Below, piece by piece: positions 26,901 through 38,400 of a DNA stretch of 64,000 bases. Position numbers and translations under genes: made by a program. This stretch comes from Erythrocercus mccallii (Eukaryota; Chordata; Aves; Passeriformes; Dicruridae). A model generated the notes under the pieces. The model ran no database searches and was not told where the DNA came from. It saw nothing but the letters and a program-made list of their open reading frames with translations. The DNA is taken from assembly GCA_013397435.1 (NCBI GenBank), contig VZRG01001988.1:2033-66032 (forward strand), in the 5' to 3' direction. Position 1 is the stretch's first letter. Each line of letters begins with the position of its first letter.

Positions 26901-27177
26901 CAGGCAAAGAAGACTTCCATGAACCTTGGTCAATTGCTCAGTAGACAGAACCAGAACAGCTTCTTCACCAAACAGAAACTCTTTCACAGGGAAGTACTTC
27001 AGAAATAAATCAGACATCTTCTCAAATATGTTGTTATTGACAGCCACACACCTGCAAAGAACATGAGGAGCCTAAGGGCAGGAACAGCAAGCAGCTGCTG
27101 CAATGGGAGCCACGGGAGTTCTGCCTTTCTGCCTCCCAGCACTTTTTGCAGCTGTGGCATAACTCCAGATTAGTTTT

Positions 27178-27222
27178 TCCTTCCCTTTCTTTCTTTTCCT
27201 CTTTCTTTTCTCTCTTCTCTAT
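27178..27222 (+). repeat. Polypyrimidine tract
   Basis: About 45 bases of nearly pure C/T (TTCC and TTTCTT runs), low-complexity sequence. Confidence 0.85.
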
Positions 27223-28879
27223 ACAAAGTCAGCAATTTAGAAGTTCAAACTTCACCAGCAGCCAAGTTTGAGAGGCAGAAGCTGGAGGTGGCTGGGAAGA
27301 GGAGAGGGAGCTCCCAGGGCCAAGTCCTGCCCCAGGTCACTGCTCCTCTGCAGGGGCTGAGTGGGAGGGACAGAGGAAGTGTCACCTTCTTCCCTCATTC
27401 GACAGCAGAGGGGAAAACCAGTGTTAGCACTGCCAGTTTAGCACTCCTACACTGGTGAGCATAAAGTTCATGACTGCAGGGCGCTTGGAAAAGGAGCCTA
27501 AAGGCCCAGGGATTGTGTGCAATGTTTGCATCTCGTAAGCTCCAAAAAGAGCCCTGAGACAAACCTTGTCACTACTCAGGGTCTCTTGAGGTGAGGTCCT
27601 GGAGGAAGGGGCTCATGATCTGATCTTCTCATATTTTGCAGTTATGCAAGGTTTGAATGACTCTAACTATGGAGGGTCCCAGTTCTGGAGCTCAAGCTCT
27701 TATCAACGTTTTACAACCCAGAGAGAGGGAAACAAAGATCTTTAAAAGAGCCTGGCAGAATATGGTACCCATAAATCCAATCTGGACAACAGTGCGTGGA
27801 GTTTTTTCCTGTCATGTCTCTGTTCAGGTAAGAATTAGTTAACTAACATTGAAACTCGTCCTGGTATTAGGCTTTTTAGATGACGCTGATGCCTTGTTTC
27901 TCTCCCAGAAACCTCCTCATTCAATTTCCTCACACCTGACAGCAGTAACCATCCCCAAAGCACTCTGCTTTGGCAAAACTCATGGAAAACTGGGAGTCAA
28001 GAAGAAAGAACTCTTGGTGCTCCTACATGGAGAAAGGCTGGGGCAAGGATTCAGTCATTGCTCCTGCTGCAGTGCTGGATCAGGAAATCATCTCAGCCCC
28101 CAGGAATCCCATCTCTGCTGCTGCCAGGGTTTGTTTCCTTCCCTTGCAGGCAGCCTGGAATCAAGGTGTTTCTCAGACACTTTGGTGGCCTGAACTGTGA
28201 GAGAAGCAGCCTTGTTTACAGCTCACTCCTCCATGCAGATGTCTTACTGGCCACCGGGAAAAATGCTAAGGACAACATTTTAACTCTCCTGTGTTTAAAC
28301 TGGGATTGAACAAGCCTGAATAAATTTAGTTTTATAATTTCAGATCACTATCACTGTATTAAAAAAAAATAAATTAGTTGTTAGATTTTTATCTCAACTC
28401 TATCAGCAAAACAACAGCCTCCAGTCAGGTAGGTTCTGCTATATTTTGGATGCAGTGCTACTGAGCAGATGGTATTTATTGACAAACCTGCTGCTAAACT
28501 GTTTGCATTCCCAGGGCTCTAGGTACAGTCAGCCTGCAGCCTATTCACTATTCATTGCTAAAATACTCATTTCCCTGGAAAACCATCTGTGTCATTCAGT
28601 CATGGCAGAAGCCCAGAACCATCCATTCCCTCCACTGCCACCATCCCCGAGCACTATTTATATTTATCCAAGCCTGGACCACGTTTCCTGTCTGAAGCCT
28701 TCATTACTTGCCCCATAGTAAACAGAGGGCAGCAAAATGAGTGAGATGCAAATTGTACATATAATTTCCACTTTTCATCTTTACTAAAATGAACTAAAGC
28801 ATAGGTGCATGAGAGTGGCCAAGAGCAAGGCTTTTTCCATTAGCCTGGGCAGACATCAGGGCCTGAAGGACAATTTCTT

Positions 28880-29142
28880 CCTCCAAGGGACAGGACAAGA
28901 GGAAATAGCCTCATGTTGTGCCAGGGGAGGTTTAGGTTTGATACTTCTTCACCAAAAGGGTTGTCAAGCATTGGAACAGGTTGCCCAGCGCAGTGGTGGA
29001 AGCACCATTCCTGGACATATTTCAAAGCTCTGTAGATGTGGTACTTGGAGACATGGTTTAGTGGTGGCTGTGACAATACTGGGTTAATGGCTGGACTTAA
29101 TGATCTTAAAGGTCATTTCCAGCCTAAATGATTCTGTGATTC
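28880..29142 (+). mobile_element. CR1 LINE 3' end
   Basis: Forward-oriented CR1. It shows TGTGCCAGGGGAGGTTTAGG, TTCACCAAAAGGGTTGTCAA, TTGGAACAGGTTGCCCAG, then CTTAAAGGTCATTTCCAGCC and the ATGATTCTGTGATTC terminal repeat. Confidence 0.9.
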
Positions 29143-29842
29143 GACCTGCAGGCATCCAGGGGATGCACAGGATGGCCCGAACCCAGGGCAAGTCAATGCA
29201 CTGACTGAAGAGGGACATTTCAACTCAGATTTGGGCCTGACCAGCACATCGAGTAAAGACAGAGCCATGGCTATGGGAAACACTCAACTCAGGCACTTTC
29301 ATGTGGAATTTAGGCTTTCTGAAACAGAACAAAATAAGTGAGTCCTGCTGGGGGAGGAGGTAGTACAGAATAGCTGCTGTGCTTCAGCTCACACCCTGCT
29401 TTATTGCAAAAGAGCTTCCCTGTTTAGACAGGCCCAAAGAGATGTAGACATTGGTAATGTGTATTTAATCTTTCCATCTCTTTTTTTCTTACTGTTTTGA
29501 TGTTCCCTCAGGCTTTGAAGATTCAAGATCATTTTTTTTTTTCCCTAGAAACTACAAGCTTTAAAACAAAAATAAGGCAGCAGGCAATTGCCTGCTGCCA
29601 GTCAGACTAAAGAGGTTGTAACTTTTCTCAGCACAGGAAATGTTCAATAATTTAATATCAGTGACCATGTATTAATGCCTTTATGCCCTTAGGTCTATAG
29701 AAATCCTTCATTCACAACATTACACACCCCAGTTCATAGGACCACTAATATTTGTTCAGTGTTATTGTGCTTTTCAATGGTATCAAAAGAGACATCTCTG
29801 CTGCTGACCCTGCTCGCCTTTGTTGTTCTCTTTACACTTTAT

Positions 29843-29983
29843 TGGGTCTGGCTGGAATGGAGTTGATCTTCCCCACAGCAGCCCTCATAGGGTTGTGCTG
29901 TATACTGCTATTTCATTTTAATTTTTTCCCCATCCCTCCAGCTGAGGAAGGGGAGTGATACAGCAGCTTGGTGGGCACCTGGT
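29843..29983 (+). mobile_element. Solo-LTR fragment, internally deleted
   Basis: TGGGTCTGGCTGGAATGG, CACAGCAGCCCTCATAG and, at the far end, AGGGGAGTGATA with CTTGGTGGGCACCTGG resemble both ends of a common avian endogenous-retrovirus LTR with the middle missing. No coding retroviral sequence is present. The family name is not certain from memory. Confidence 0.5.
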
Positions 29984-30669
29984 GTACTATAGCGTGTTCT
30001 TAGGAAGATTTGGAGGAGTAGAGGAAACCCACAGAACGGGAGTATTTATTAAAGGACAGGGGATAGTAGTTAATGAGAATGTATAAACCTGTGTGCTGGG
30101 TATAAAGATGGCTTAAGTATGAAGCATAAGTTAGCAAGAAGATATTTCAGTACTCCTTGTTCCCTCTGGTTATCTCATGGTCAATAAGGAATATGCCGAA
30201 GCATTTAAGAAACACCCTCCATATCGTACAAATATGAAAAGGCAAAAGTTTTATTGAAATATACAGTAGTGTGAATGCTTTGTTACTTTTATATGTGTAC
30301 TGCAATAGCAGACAGTTGGTGTGTGGCAGTCTACCCACATATTTACAGAGTATTTCACTTTAGGGATAATGTAAGCAATACAGTTTTAAGCAGCACCCTA
30401 AAATATGAGTTGACTGTCAGAAGCTGCTAGATTTTTGTTTATAACACTCGTATTCCACTGCCTCCTTTTTACTCTCCTTACTTTTTGTATTTTTACTTCA
30501 AAGTAAAAATAACTACTGCTGTGTTCCATCTTCTGTTTGTAGGAGTGTTCACACTTATATTAGTATACTATAAATGCAGAAGTTAAAAAAATACTCCTCA
30601 GTGGAATGGCCAGGGAAGAGTGTTTGTTCTGACTGAGCAGTAGTGATGCTGCACTTTTTTGTCACAGTG

Positions 30670-30735
30670 CTGGGTCTGGCTGGGATGGATTTCCCTCATG
30701 GCAGCCCTCAGAGGTTGTGCTGGCTATCAGTGGCT
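30670..30735 (+). mobile_element. Second LTR fragment
   Basis: Repeats the start of the fragment at 29843 (CTGGGTCTGGCTGGGATGGA, GGCAGCCCTCAGAGGTTGTGC) and then breaks off into CR1 sequence at about 30740. Confidence 0.5.
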
Positions 30736-30741
30736 GGAAAG

Positions 30742-31140
30742 GTTTTGAGAAGAATTTCTTCACCAAAAGGGTTGTCAAGCACTGGAACAGGGTTTTGAGA
30801 ACCCACCAGTGGTTTGACTACATGTGAGTAGTGCTCCACAGCATCCAGGCTGCTGCTCAGTCTCTTCTCCCAAGCAACAAGTGACAGGACAAGAGAAATT
30901 AGCCTCCAATTGTGCCAGGGGAGGTTTAGATTGGATATTATGAAAAATTTCTCCACCAAAAGGGTTGTCAAGCCCAGGAACAGGCTCCGCAGGACAGTGA
31001 TGGCGTCACCAACCCTGGAGAGATTTAAAAGATGTAAATGTGGCACCAGTTGGTGACAGGTTTTAGTGGTGAGTTTGGCAGTGCCAGGTTAAGGGGTAGA
31101 CTCAGAAGTCTTTTCCAACCTAAATGCTTCTACAGTCCCT
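30742..31140 (+). mobile_element. CR1 LINE 3' ends, one broken and one fuller copy
   Basis: A short piece at about 30742-30800 (TTCACCAAAAGGGTTGTCAA) is followed by a fuller copy from about 30845. That copy has GCCAGGGGAGGTTTAGATTG, CTCCACCAAAAGGGTTGTCA and TCTTTTCCAACCTAAATGCT. The same consensus block appears twice, so this is either two insertions or a rearranged one. Confidence 0.8.
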
Positions 31141-31265
31141 TGAAACGGGCTCAGCATCGGAAGTTTGGCTCTTTTTTTCCTTTTTTTTTTTTTCCAGATG
31201 CTGCTTCTTAAAGTAAAGTCCGCAAGAGAAAACTCATCCCCAGGAAAACGAGTGTAACCACGTCT

Positions 31266-31352
31266 AGCAGAAGGTGTCCCTGCCCATGGCAGGCTAGCTG
31301 GAACTGGACTCTCCTTCAGGGCCCTTCCAACCCAAACTCTTGCGATTTATGA
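31266..31352 (+). mobile_element. CR1 3'-terminal fragment
   Basis: GTCCCTGCCCATGGCAGGCT followed by GGGCCCTTCCAACCCAAACT is the extreme 3' part of CR1, forward orientation. Confidence 0.75.
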
Positions 31353-31534
31353 TGAAAATCTCATCTCGAGGTGGTCCCCTCGTCCGCCCCCGCTGCTTCT
31401 CCCACCGCTAACTCGCCGTGACGCCTGGGCAGGTTTTATTTCTTATTCGCACGCACCCAGGGAACAAAGGGCGGGCGGGCAATTCCCTGGCAGGAGGCTG
31501 TGGGCTCTTCTCCCGGGCAGATAGCCACAGAACG

Positions 31535-31778
31535 AGAGATCACAGTCTGGAGCTGCACCAGGGGAGGTTTAGGCTGGATATTAGGAGGAATTTCTCCACA
31601 GAAAAGGTGATTACACATTGGAACGGGCTGCGCACGGAGGTGGTGGAGTCACCGACTCTGAAAGCGTTTAAGAAAACACTCAGTGCCATGGTGCGGTTGA
31701 GATGGTGGTGTTCGGTCACAGGTTGGGATCAATGATCACAGAGATGTTTTCTATCCAAGCTGATTCTGTGACTCTGCC
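31535..31778 (+). mobile_element. CR1 LINE 3' end abutting the PICALM-like CpG island
   Basis: ACCAGGGGAGGTTTAGGCTG, GGATATTAGGAGGAATTTCT, GGTGGTGGAGTCACCGACTC and TGATTCTGTGACTCTG mark a forward CR1 whose last bases sit at the edge of the CpG-rich promoter. Confidence 0.85.
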
Positions 31779-31874
31779 GTGCTGGGGGCGCGAGTCCCGG
31801 AGCGCCTCTGCCCCACCGCCCGCGGACACCTGAGGCGCGGCGTGAGGGGCGGCCTCGGCTCCCGCTCCTCGCCC

Positions 31875-31999
31875 GGCCCCGCTCCGCTCCTGGCCCCGCT
31901 CCGTTCCTCTGCCGGGCCCTGGCCCCGCTCCGTTCCGGCCCCGCTCCGTTCCTCTGCCGGGCCCTGGCACCGCTCCGTTCCCCTCCCGGCCCCGCTCGG
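31875..31999 (+). repeat. GC-rich minisatellite in the PICALM-like promoter
   Basis: GGCCCCGCTCCG-type units start at 31875, 31892, 31921, 31937, 31966 and 31988. Spacings alternate 29 and 16, so 31892-31936 and 31937-31981 are two copies of a 45-bp unit. Because 45 is a multiple of three, the opposite strand shows a repetitive open frame, which I do not call a gene. Confidence 0.85.
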
Positions 32000-32050
32000 C
32001 AGCGGCGGGGCGGGAGCGGGGCGGGCGCGCGGTCACCTGACGCCACGGCC

Positions 32051-32062
32051 GCCGCCATTTTG
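32051..32062 (-). promoter_or_regulatory. YY1-type element (GCCGCCATTTTG)
   Basis: Perfect core CAAAATGGCGGC on the minus strand, about 300 bp before the start codon. YY1 motifs often mark the transcription start of CpG-island genes, so the start of transcription is inferred to be near here. Confidence 0.6.
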
Positions 32063-32074
32063 TCTGTGAGCGTA

Positions 32075-32080
32075 ATGTGA
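32075..32080 (+). promoter_or_regulatory. Start-stop upstream ORF (ATG TGA)
   Basis: An ATG followed at once by TGA lies 13 bp after the YY1 element. If the transcript starts at the element, this is a minimal uORF that could stall scanning ribosomes. It matters only if the start site is upstream of 32075. Confidence 0.4.
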
Positions 32081-32363
32081 AAGGGAAAGCCGGGGCGCAC
32101 CCGCGGGCGGAGGTGGCAGCGCCGAGCGGTGCCGGGAGCCGAGCCATCACCGCCGCCGCTGCTCCGCGGAGCAGCGGGAAGAGCCCCCGCGGCGGCGGCG
32201 GCCGACGGGAGCCGCTGAGGCGGAGCCCGGCGAGCGCTCCCGCCGGAGGGAGCCGCCGGCGCCCTTCCTCCGGGAGGCTGCGCTCGCCCCCGGCCGCGGG
32301 GGAGCCGCCGCCCCAGCCTTGCGGGGGGACCGCGGCGGAGCCGCCGCCAGGGCCGCGGCGATG

Positions 32364-32493
32364 ATGTCGGGGCAGTCCATCACCGACCGCATCACGGCGG
32401 CGCAGCACAGTGTCACCGGCTCGGCCGTCGCCAAGGCTGTGTGCAAGGCGACGACCCACGAGGTGATGGGCCCCAAGAAGAAGCACCTGGACT
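32364..32493 (+). CDS. PICALM-like exon 1 (amphipathic helix 0, PIP2 site)
   Basis: MSGQSITDRITAAQHSVTGS opening and GPKKKHLD; K28, K38, K40 and H41 form the PIP2 pocket. Donor T|GTGAGT splits the tyrosine codon. The start is set at the second of two adjacent ATGs because the family begins MSGQ; the ATG at 32361 has G at -3 and may be used. Confidence 0.95.
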
Positions 32494-35400
32494 GTGAGTA
32501 GGAGCTGGCGGTGGGGCCGGGCGGGCCTGGAGCTGGAGCTGGAGCTGGGGGCAGCCCCTCAGCCGGGCCCCCCGGCCACGGGCGGGGGACAGGGCGAGCC
32601 GGCCGCTTGCACCTGGAGGGGGTGTCCTGTAAATCTGGGTGGACCTGGCTGCCGTGATCTCCAGAACTTATTTTCCACGTGGAGGGAGCGAGGTTTGTAA
32701 CACCCTTTCGCGCCTGGGGAGCAAAAATATTCCAGCCTCATGAGCTGTTGCCGGTGAGAGCTGCTTATCTCTTGTGCTCTGGATCCAGTGGTGCTTATTA
32801 ATCCGGCACCTGGGGAAAAGGTGTGCTTGCTGTTGCAAGCCGGCATTTAATTCTTTAAGTACTGTTACGACTTTCCGTTCATGCCGTGGACTACAGCCGT
32901 TTAAATATTTGGAATATTTGCCGAAATACCATGGTTGCCTGTGTTACTGCTCGCCAAAGGAGGTAAAAGATGAAAAGCGAGGTAAAGGGAAGGGCGTAGC
33001 TTGATCAGTGCGTTTCCTCTGGAGGGGAGTATGTTGCCGCAAATACGTTTAAACTTAGAATGTTAAAACCTCTTTATACCAAAAGATGCAGTTACCCCTG
33101 AAATCTACAGAAATCAGTGGTGTTGCTTCGCTTCAGGTTTTAGTAATAGAGTAGCAGTTCTGAATGCTCCAAAGTGCACAAACCTTGTAGATTCTGTAGC
33201 ATAGCTGCCCTCCAGCTCGTAAAAGCGACATAAGAGTGTGTGTTTCCATTAAAGAGGGGAAAAAAGGGTTGAAGCCTTTTGCTGGTTTCTTCAAAGACAG
33301 GCTGGTAGTTTAGCAGGATTCGTACAAGCTGATGGTACTAAAGGGGCTGCTGGTTCAGGTTCTCGGCAGAAACGTTCTGGGTTATATTGTTTGAGGATAG
33401 TTGGGATGTGTGACCCTGTGACGCTGACCTGCTCCTACTACCTTGTGTGAGAGCTTTTGGCGTGGATCAAACAGTTAAAACCAGCCAAATCTATATTTCA
33501 TTTGTTACTGATCTAAATGGGTGGCATCCAAGCTACAGTAGTGAGCATTGCAGCTATTGTGTTGAAATTAAAAGCCTTAAAACTAGGTGACTGACAATTT
33601 GTTTTTTAAAGATACCTTTTAAAAATTACGTTATTTCTTCTGGTCTTCTGTTCTGCCTGTGGTACAAGTTAAATGAGGTAACCTTTAAGTCCAGAAATGG
33701 CACCATAACAGGAAGCCAGAAGGTGGTGACAGTTTGCTCAATAGTTTAAAAGCTTCTGAATCCTAAAAGAGGTAGTGTGTTGTTTGAAAATATTACTGAA
33801 ATAATGTCATCTGCTATAAGTCACCATTACAAAATAAGAAAATGGAAACATGGAACAATTCTTAACTGGAGAATACCATCAACTGAGATTGCCTTTTGAC
33901 TGAGAAGTTCCTTTTGATTCTAGGCTGTTTCAAGGTGTCAGTCAGCCTCCTGAAGGTCCCCTTCTGTGCCAGATGAGTTCTGTATAATTCATTTGCTCAG
34001 ACTTTGGCCTAAGACAGACAAAAATTTGTCACTTGGTATCTGAAATAGAGGAGTACTTTGGTGGGGTGGGGAAAAGGCAAATATGATACCTTAAATATGT
34101 CTGTAAGGGGTTAAAAATCCCAGTGAACATGCTTCTGTCCTCATTGAGCACTGCTTTTCAAACATCTGCAAACCTTTGAGTAGCACTTCTTATTTTTTCA
34201 CTTGTACAAAAGACTTATTAAATGTGAGCAGGTGGATATGAAACACTGTAATCTCTAGGAAAAAAAAATCACACAGTATGTTTTTCCAAGATACAATGCA
34301 AGTACTTCCCAATTTAAGTATAGTATGAAGGAAAACATAGCTTGGATTTAGTGTAAAACTCTGGTAGTTGTACTCTGGACACTGTTTGTGTCATTCAAAA
34401 TGCTACACCATCTGGTATTATTTGTAATTGCTGCTCAGGAAAAAGCTTTACCAGGAACAATTTTTTGAGAGTTGCTGCAGTTGTATCAGGGATTGTGGAG
34501 GAGTATCAGTTTGTGCCCTCTGTTCAGATTAATTCTTAAAATCCCCTTATTGCCAAGTTTCCTCAGCAAGGAAAGCTGTGGTATTACAATATAGGTTTTT
34601 AGAGAAAGGTGTTACATATGCAGTGTCTGAACTAGTATTGAAGAGTCTTGTGGTTTGTCTGACTCCTAACTGCTGAGTAGTACAGTCATATTTTACTTTA
34701 AGAGTGAAAAAACACCCACAAAAAACCCACCCCAAAAATCTAAGCAATGTCAATAGGCATACTTGGGGATTTACCTTTTAAAGTAGGTCATGGTGTCCTA
34801 AATAAGTCAGCAGATCTATTTCTGTAGTATTTTGTAATGTTTTCGGATAATATAAAATGTTATATTACAAAGGCTGATCATTCCTCTTTGTGGAGCACCT
34901 GAAGGTCTTGTCTCTCCTTTCCTAGTGTGCATTGTGTCTCTCCCTCAGCTTCTGAGTGTGGTTTGAAGCAGAGTGGGGCTGTTATGCTTTTGGACATACA
35001 CCTCCTCTGCTCTAACTACTGAAAGAGTCACAAGAAAAATGAATAAATTAAAGCTGTAGCCAAACTGGTAGCTGGCAGAGTAGACTTCTGTGTAGACCAA
35101 AACTTGAAAAAAACAAACCCCGAAATTAATTGCAGCTTAACCTTTTAAATTAACACAGTAGTGAAAAAACAGCTTCTGTTTAACTTGTGTACAGCCCACT
35201 TCAGAAGCACAGGGGAGGGGAAAGGTAGTTAATGTTGCTAATCAAAACTTAAAAACTCCCATATGCATATAAGCTTTGGAAACCTTCTAAGAAGTGGTAA
35301 TTCTGGCACTGTAATTCTGGTGCTGCCCATTCTTTCTTTTGGCAACCAGAGCTTTTGAGTGTCAAGTGATGCAGTGTGGTTCTTACGGAGATGTGTAAGC

Positions 35401-38400
35401 TGTGATACAGGACAAAGGCATTTCTTGAACTCTGCACAGACCAGTGGCTGTCATTCATTTGAAGTTCTTTAGCAATTTGTGAAGTTTTTCAATACAGTAA
35501 TTGAGGACATTTAACTTGAACAAAAAAATAGTTAATATTGTTGGGATCTATAAGTGGGGATTGTATATAGCTCTTTTTAAAAACTTTATGGGCTGTCTGT
35601 CTGTCCTGTATCCTTGTTTAGTGGGGGAATGGGACAGAATGGCTGAATTGCTTTGCTTGTGGTAAAGTAACTCAAAATTCAGGTTTAGCTGTTACTATAT
35701 AACTGAAATTTAAAGATTGCACTATGAGCAAACATGGACATAACAATGTTTTTAACAGTTGAGTGCCATCTTTTAAGTCGTCCAGCAAAATTTTTTACAT
35801 TCCTTGGCTACATTGAGAAAGTTGGCTGAAGTGTCTCTGGTGTTTTACATGTTTGTAATGTGCCATCTATGATGCAACTTTCTAGAAGAAAATGTATTTT
35901 TTAAAACTGCTGGGACTGAGGAAAATGGTTTTAATTCTTACATCTGTCTTAGAGCAGTTTCAGTCTTGTGACAAAATGGAAGAAATACATGAATATTAAA
36001 CTGTTATGGTTGCCTTTATCTTATGTATTTACAGCTCTCCTGAGAGAGATTCCTGACTCAAGAAAGTTACGACTTTTCCTATTACTTAAAAGTTGAAAAG
36101 TGTGTCAGTTTTTATTGGTGCCTGGCTGAGAATTTTCCAAAAACCTGATACATGTATATTTTATTTTATTTTATTTTTATTATCTGGGTTTATGCATGCT
36201 GTTCTCTGAAGAGCTGTATAGCTTCAGAGATGATGTGCCAGTATTTCAGATGAGTTGTGGAAAAGAAATACTCAGTATTCGTCTAGGCAGTAAGATTTCT
36301 ACAGCTGTTCCAGGTTGCTTGGAAACCCCAATGGTACTCCTCTGGTTTAAAGCTGTTAGATTTTTAAATTAATTTATTTATTTTTGTTTTTCTTTCCTTT
36401 TTTTTTTCTGTGTGATGTTAACATGGTTCTAAATTCCATTCTAGAAATAGCACCACAATTTCTCTTGCAGTTGAAATGATTCCTCTGGGTAATTGGCAAA
36501 ATGCTTTGAGTTATGAAATGTTTATATAAGTACTGCGATAAGAAAATGAGCATCACTCACCCTGTGCATTACATTTCAATTTTTGCTGCCAACATCCATG
36601 TTATTGTTGCCCAGTTGTCAGTCTCTCAGGTGCATGTGTTCCTTTGTACTTCCAGATGTATGGAAATAATGGCAGCTGTAATAGATCCCAACAGGTGTCT
36701 CTATATAGATACTCCTGTTGCAGACTTAGAAGAATCATATTAGAGAAACAGCACTTGCATTTCTTTTCATGCATCTCAATTGTAGAGTTAAAATGTAATA
36801 CCGGCTTTATTGCTAGTTATAAAATAATCACTTTTAAAATTACCCCAAGTAGCCTTATTGAACTCTTAAAGTAGCCTTACATTTAAACTTGGTCTTTTGC
36901 AACAATCTCTTAAGTCCAGTTTTGGCCTATAAAATGCACTGACATTTTTTGCTTAGTTTCGTATTTTAGAGACATTTTATTTGTCTAAGCATGGGTTCTT
37001 TGGTACTGGTGACTGTGACTTACATGCTTGGGTGTTGAAGGAGATTTTGGAATCAAAGACCATGCTGTGCTCAGTACCACCTGTAAAAATTGTCCTCAGG
37101 GCAGGCAGCGGGTGTTGTCTCCAGCACATGTCTGAGTGCACAGAGCTGGCAGCTCACACTGGCCCTGGAACCTCAGCCACAGCCTGAATTACACTCCTAG
37201 TGGCCCTGCCTGCCTGAACTATTTCATTTTGGTTGCCTTTTGAAATGGACAGACATGTATCTTACACAGAAGTGCCCACACTTGAGAATGAAACAATAAC
37301 AAAAGAGCTTCTCAAATACTGCAGAGCTGTGTCAGCTCCACTCTGCTACTGACACTTGACAGGAGACATCTGCATGGCTTCTTGTGGAAGTCAGCCTTTA
37401 TTCTGGCATAGGCCAAAATTGTTTTATGGATATGGGGCTTAAGGAGTGTTCACCAGTTAGAGCAGTTATTTCAGCATTTTTGTGTGTTGCTAGTAAGTTA
37501 AAGTTTTCATCCCAGCTTCCATGTTTTGTACGTACTTGGGAACCTCTGACATCTGAATGAAATTAGTAGCTTATTATAACTTGCATTTTACAGTTTTTCA
37601 CCTTGATTAGATATTAAAATTCTTTACTCTGTTAAAGTTACTCTGCTGTTTAAAATACTTTAATGACCAATCTTTAATCAAAGGACTTTTTCTTAATAAA
37701 CCAATCTTTAGTTAAGGCCCATCTGTAATACGCTCTGTGCACTAGAAAGATATAAATTTCAAGTGCAATACTTCTGTGAATTATTTTGTGCTAAGCTATC
37801 AATGTGTGAGCTCTAAGCTGACATTTAAAGTGCTTATGATGACACAGTGTGTCCTCTGCTGCTGAGGCAGAGCAGTTGGCTGTTTCAGTGGTGCCAACAC
37901 CTCGGAGCTCAGTTGCTGCCCAGCTCCCCAGGCTCCTGCCCTTCTCCAGGTCCTTTCCCAGACAAGCTGCACAAACAGCAGTGGGCTCTGCTACCAACAG
38001 GCTGCTCACAGGCTCAGCTTCAATGAGAGGCCACAAAGGAAGCTTTTCAAACCAGGTATTTGTTTTACTGGCCTTGCCCAGTCCTTAGGGTGTACTTTGA
38101 TCACACCTGAGCCAAATTTAGCACAGAGAGAGAATAAATGTCTGATGTGCATGTCTTGAGGGGTTTAGAGTAGTCCTGGATTCAGTTCTCTGCTCTTTTC
38201 TCAGCGAGTACCTGCTTTAACCTTCTCAGTCAAGTGCTCTTCCCATGTTTCTGCTGGAGCCTGTTCTGGTTTTGCACTAAATCTCAGGCAGAGTCTTGGA
38301 CCTCTCTGTCTCTGACCTCCCAAGTTAATGTTCCACTACTGGGTTCATTGTCAGTCTAGGACACAAAGAGCTTTTTTATACAAAAGCCTGAGACCTCCCA

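Larger units (their letters stand above)
19561..31780. other. Intergenic interval without recognisable genes
   Basis: About 12 kb between the GAB3 3' end and the next CpG island. Reading frames are short and show no family I know, and I saw no spliced series. It holds one CR1 copy near 20.75 kb, a GAT microsatellite, a pyrimidine tract, and from 28.9 kb on a cluster of CR1 and LTR fragments. A noncoding transcript cannot be excluded. Confidence 0.6.
31780..32600 (+). promoter_or_regulatory. CpG-island promoter of the PICALM-like gene
   Basis: Very GC-rich, CpG-dense block over the 5' end and first coding exon. It holds a GC-rich minisatellite (31875-31999), GC boxes (GGGGCGGG near 32009-32025), an E-box-like GGTCACCTGAC at about 32031, and a YY1 element at 32051-32062. 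No TATA box is apparent, which fits a housekeeping-type dispersed start. Confidence 0.75.

Noticed and set aside
31716..32486. 256-codon minus-strand open frame over the PICALM-like promoter and exon 1
   Set aside because: GC-rich CpG-island sequence and the 45-bp repeat suppress stop codons. The product is Arg/Gly/Pro-rich low complexity, and its two ends run into CR1 sequence and into the antisense of a real exon.
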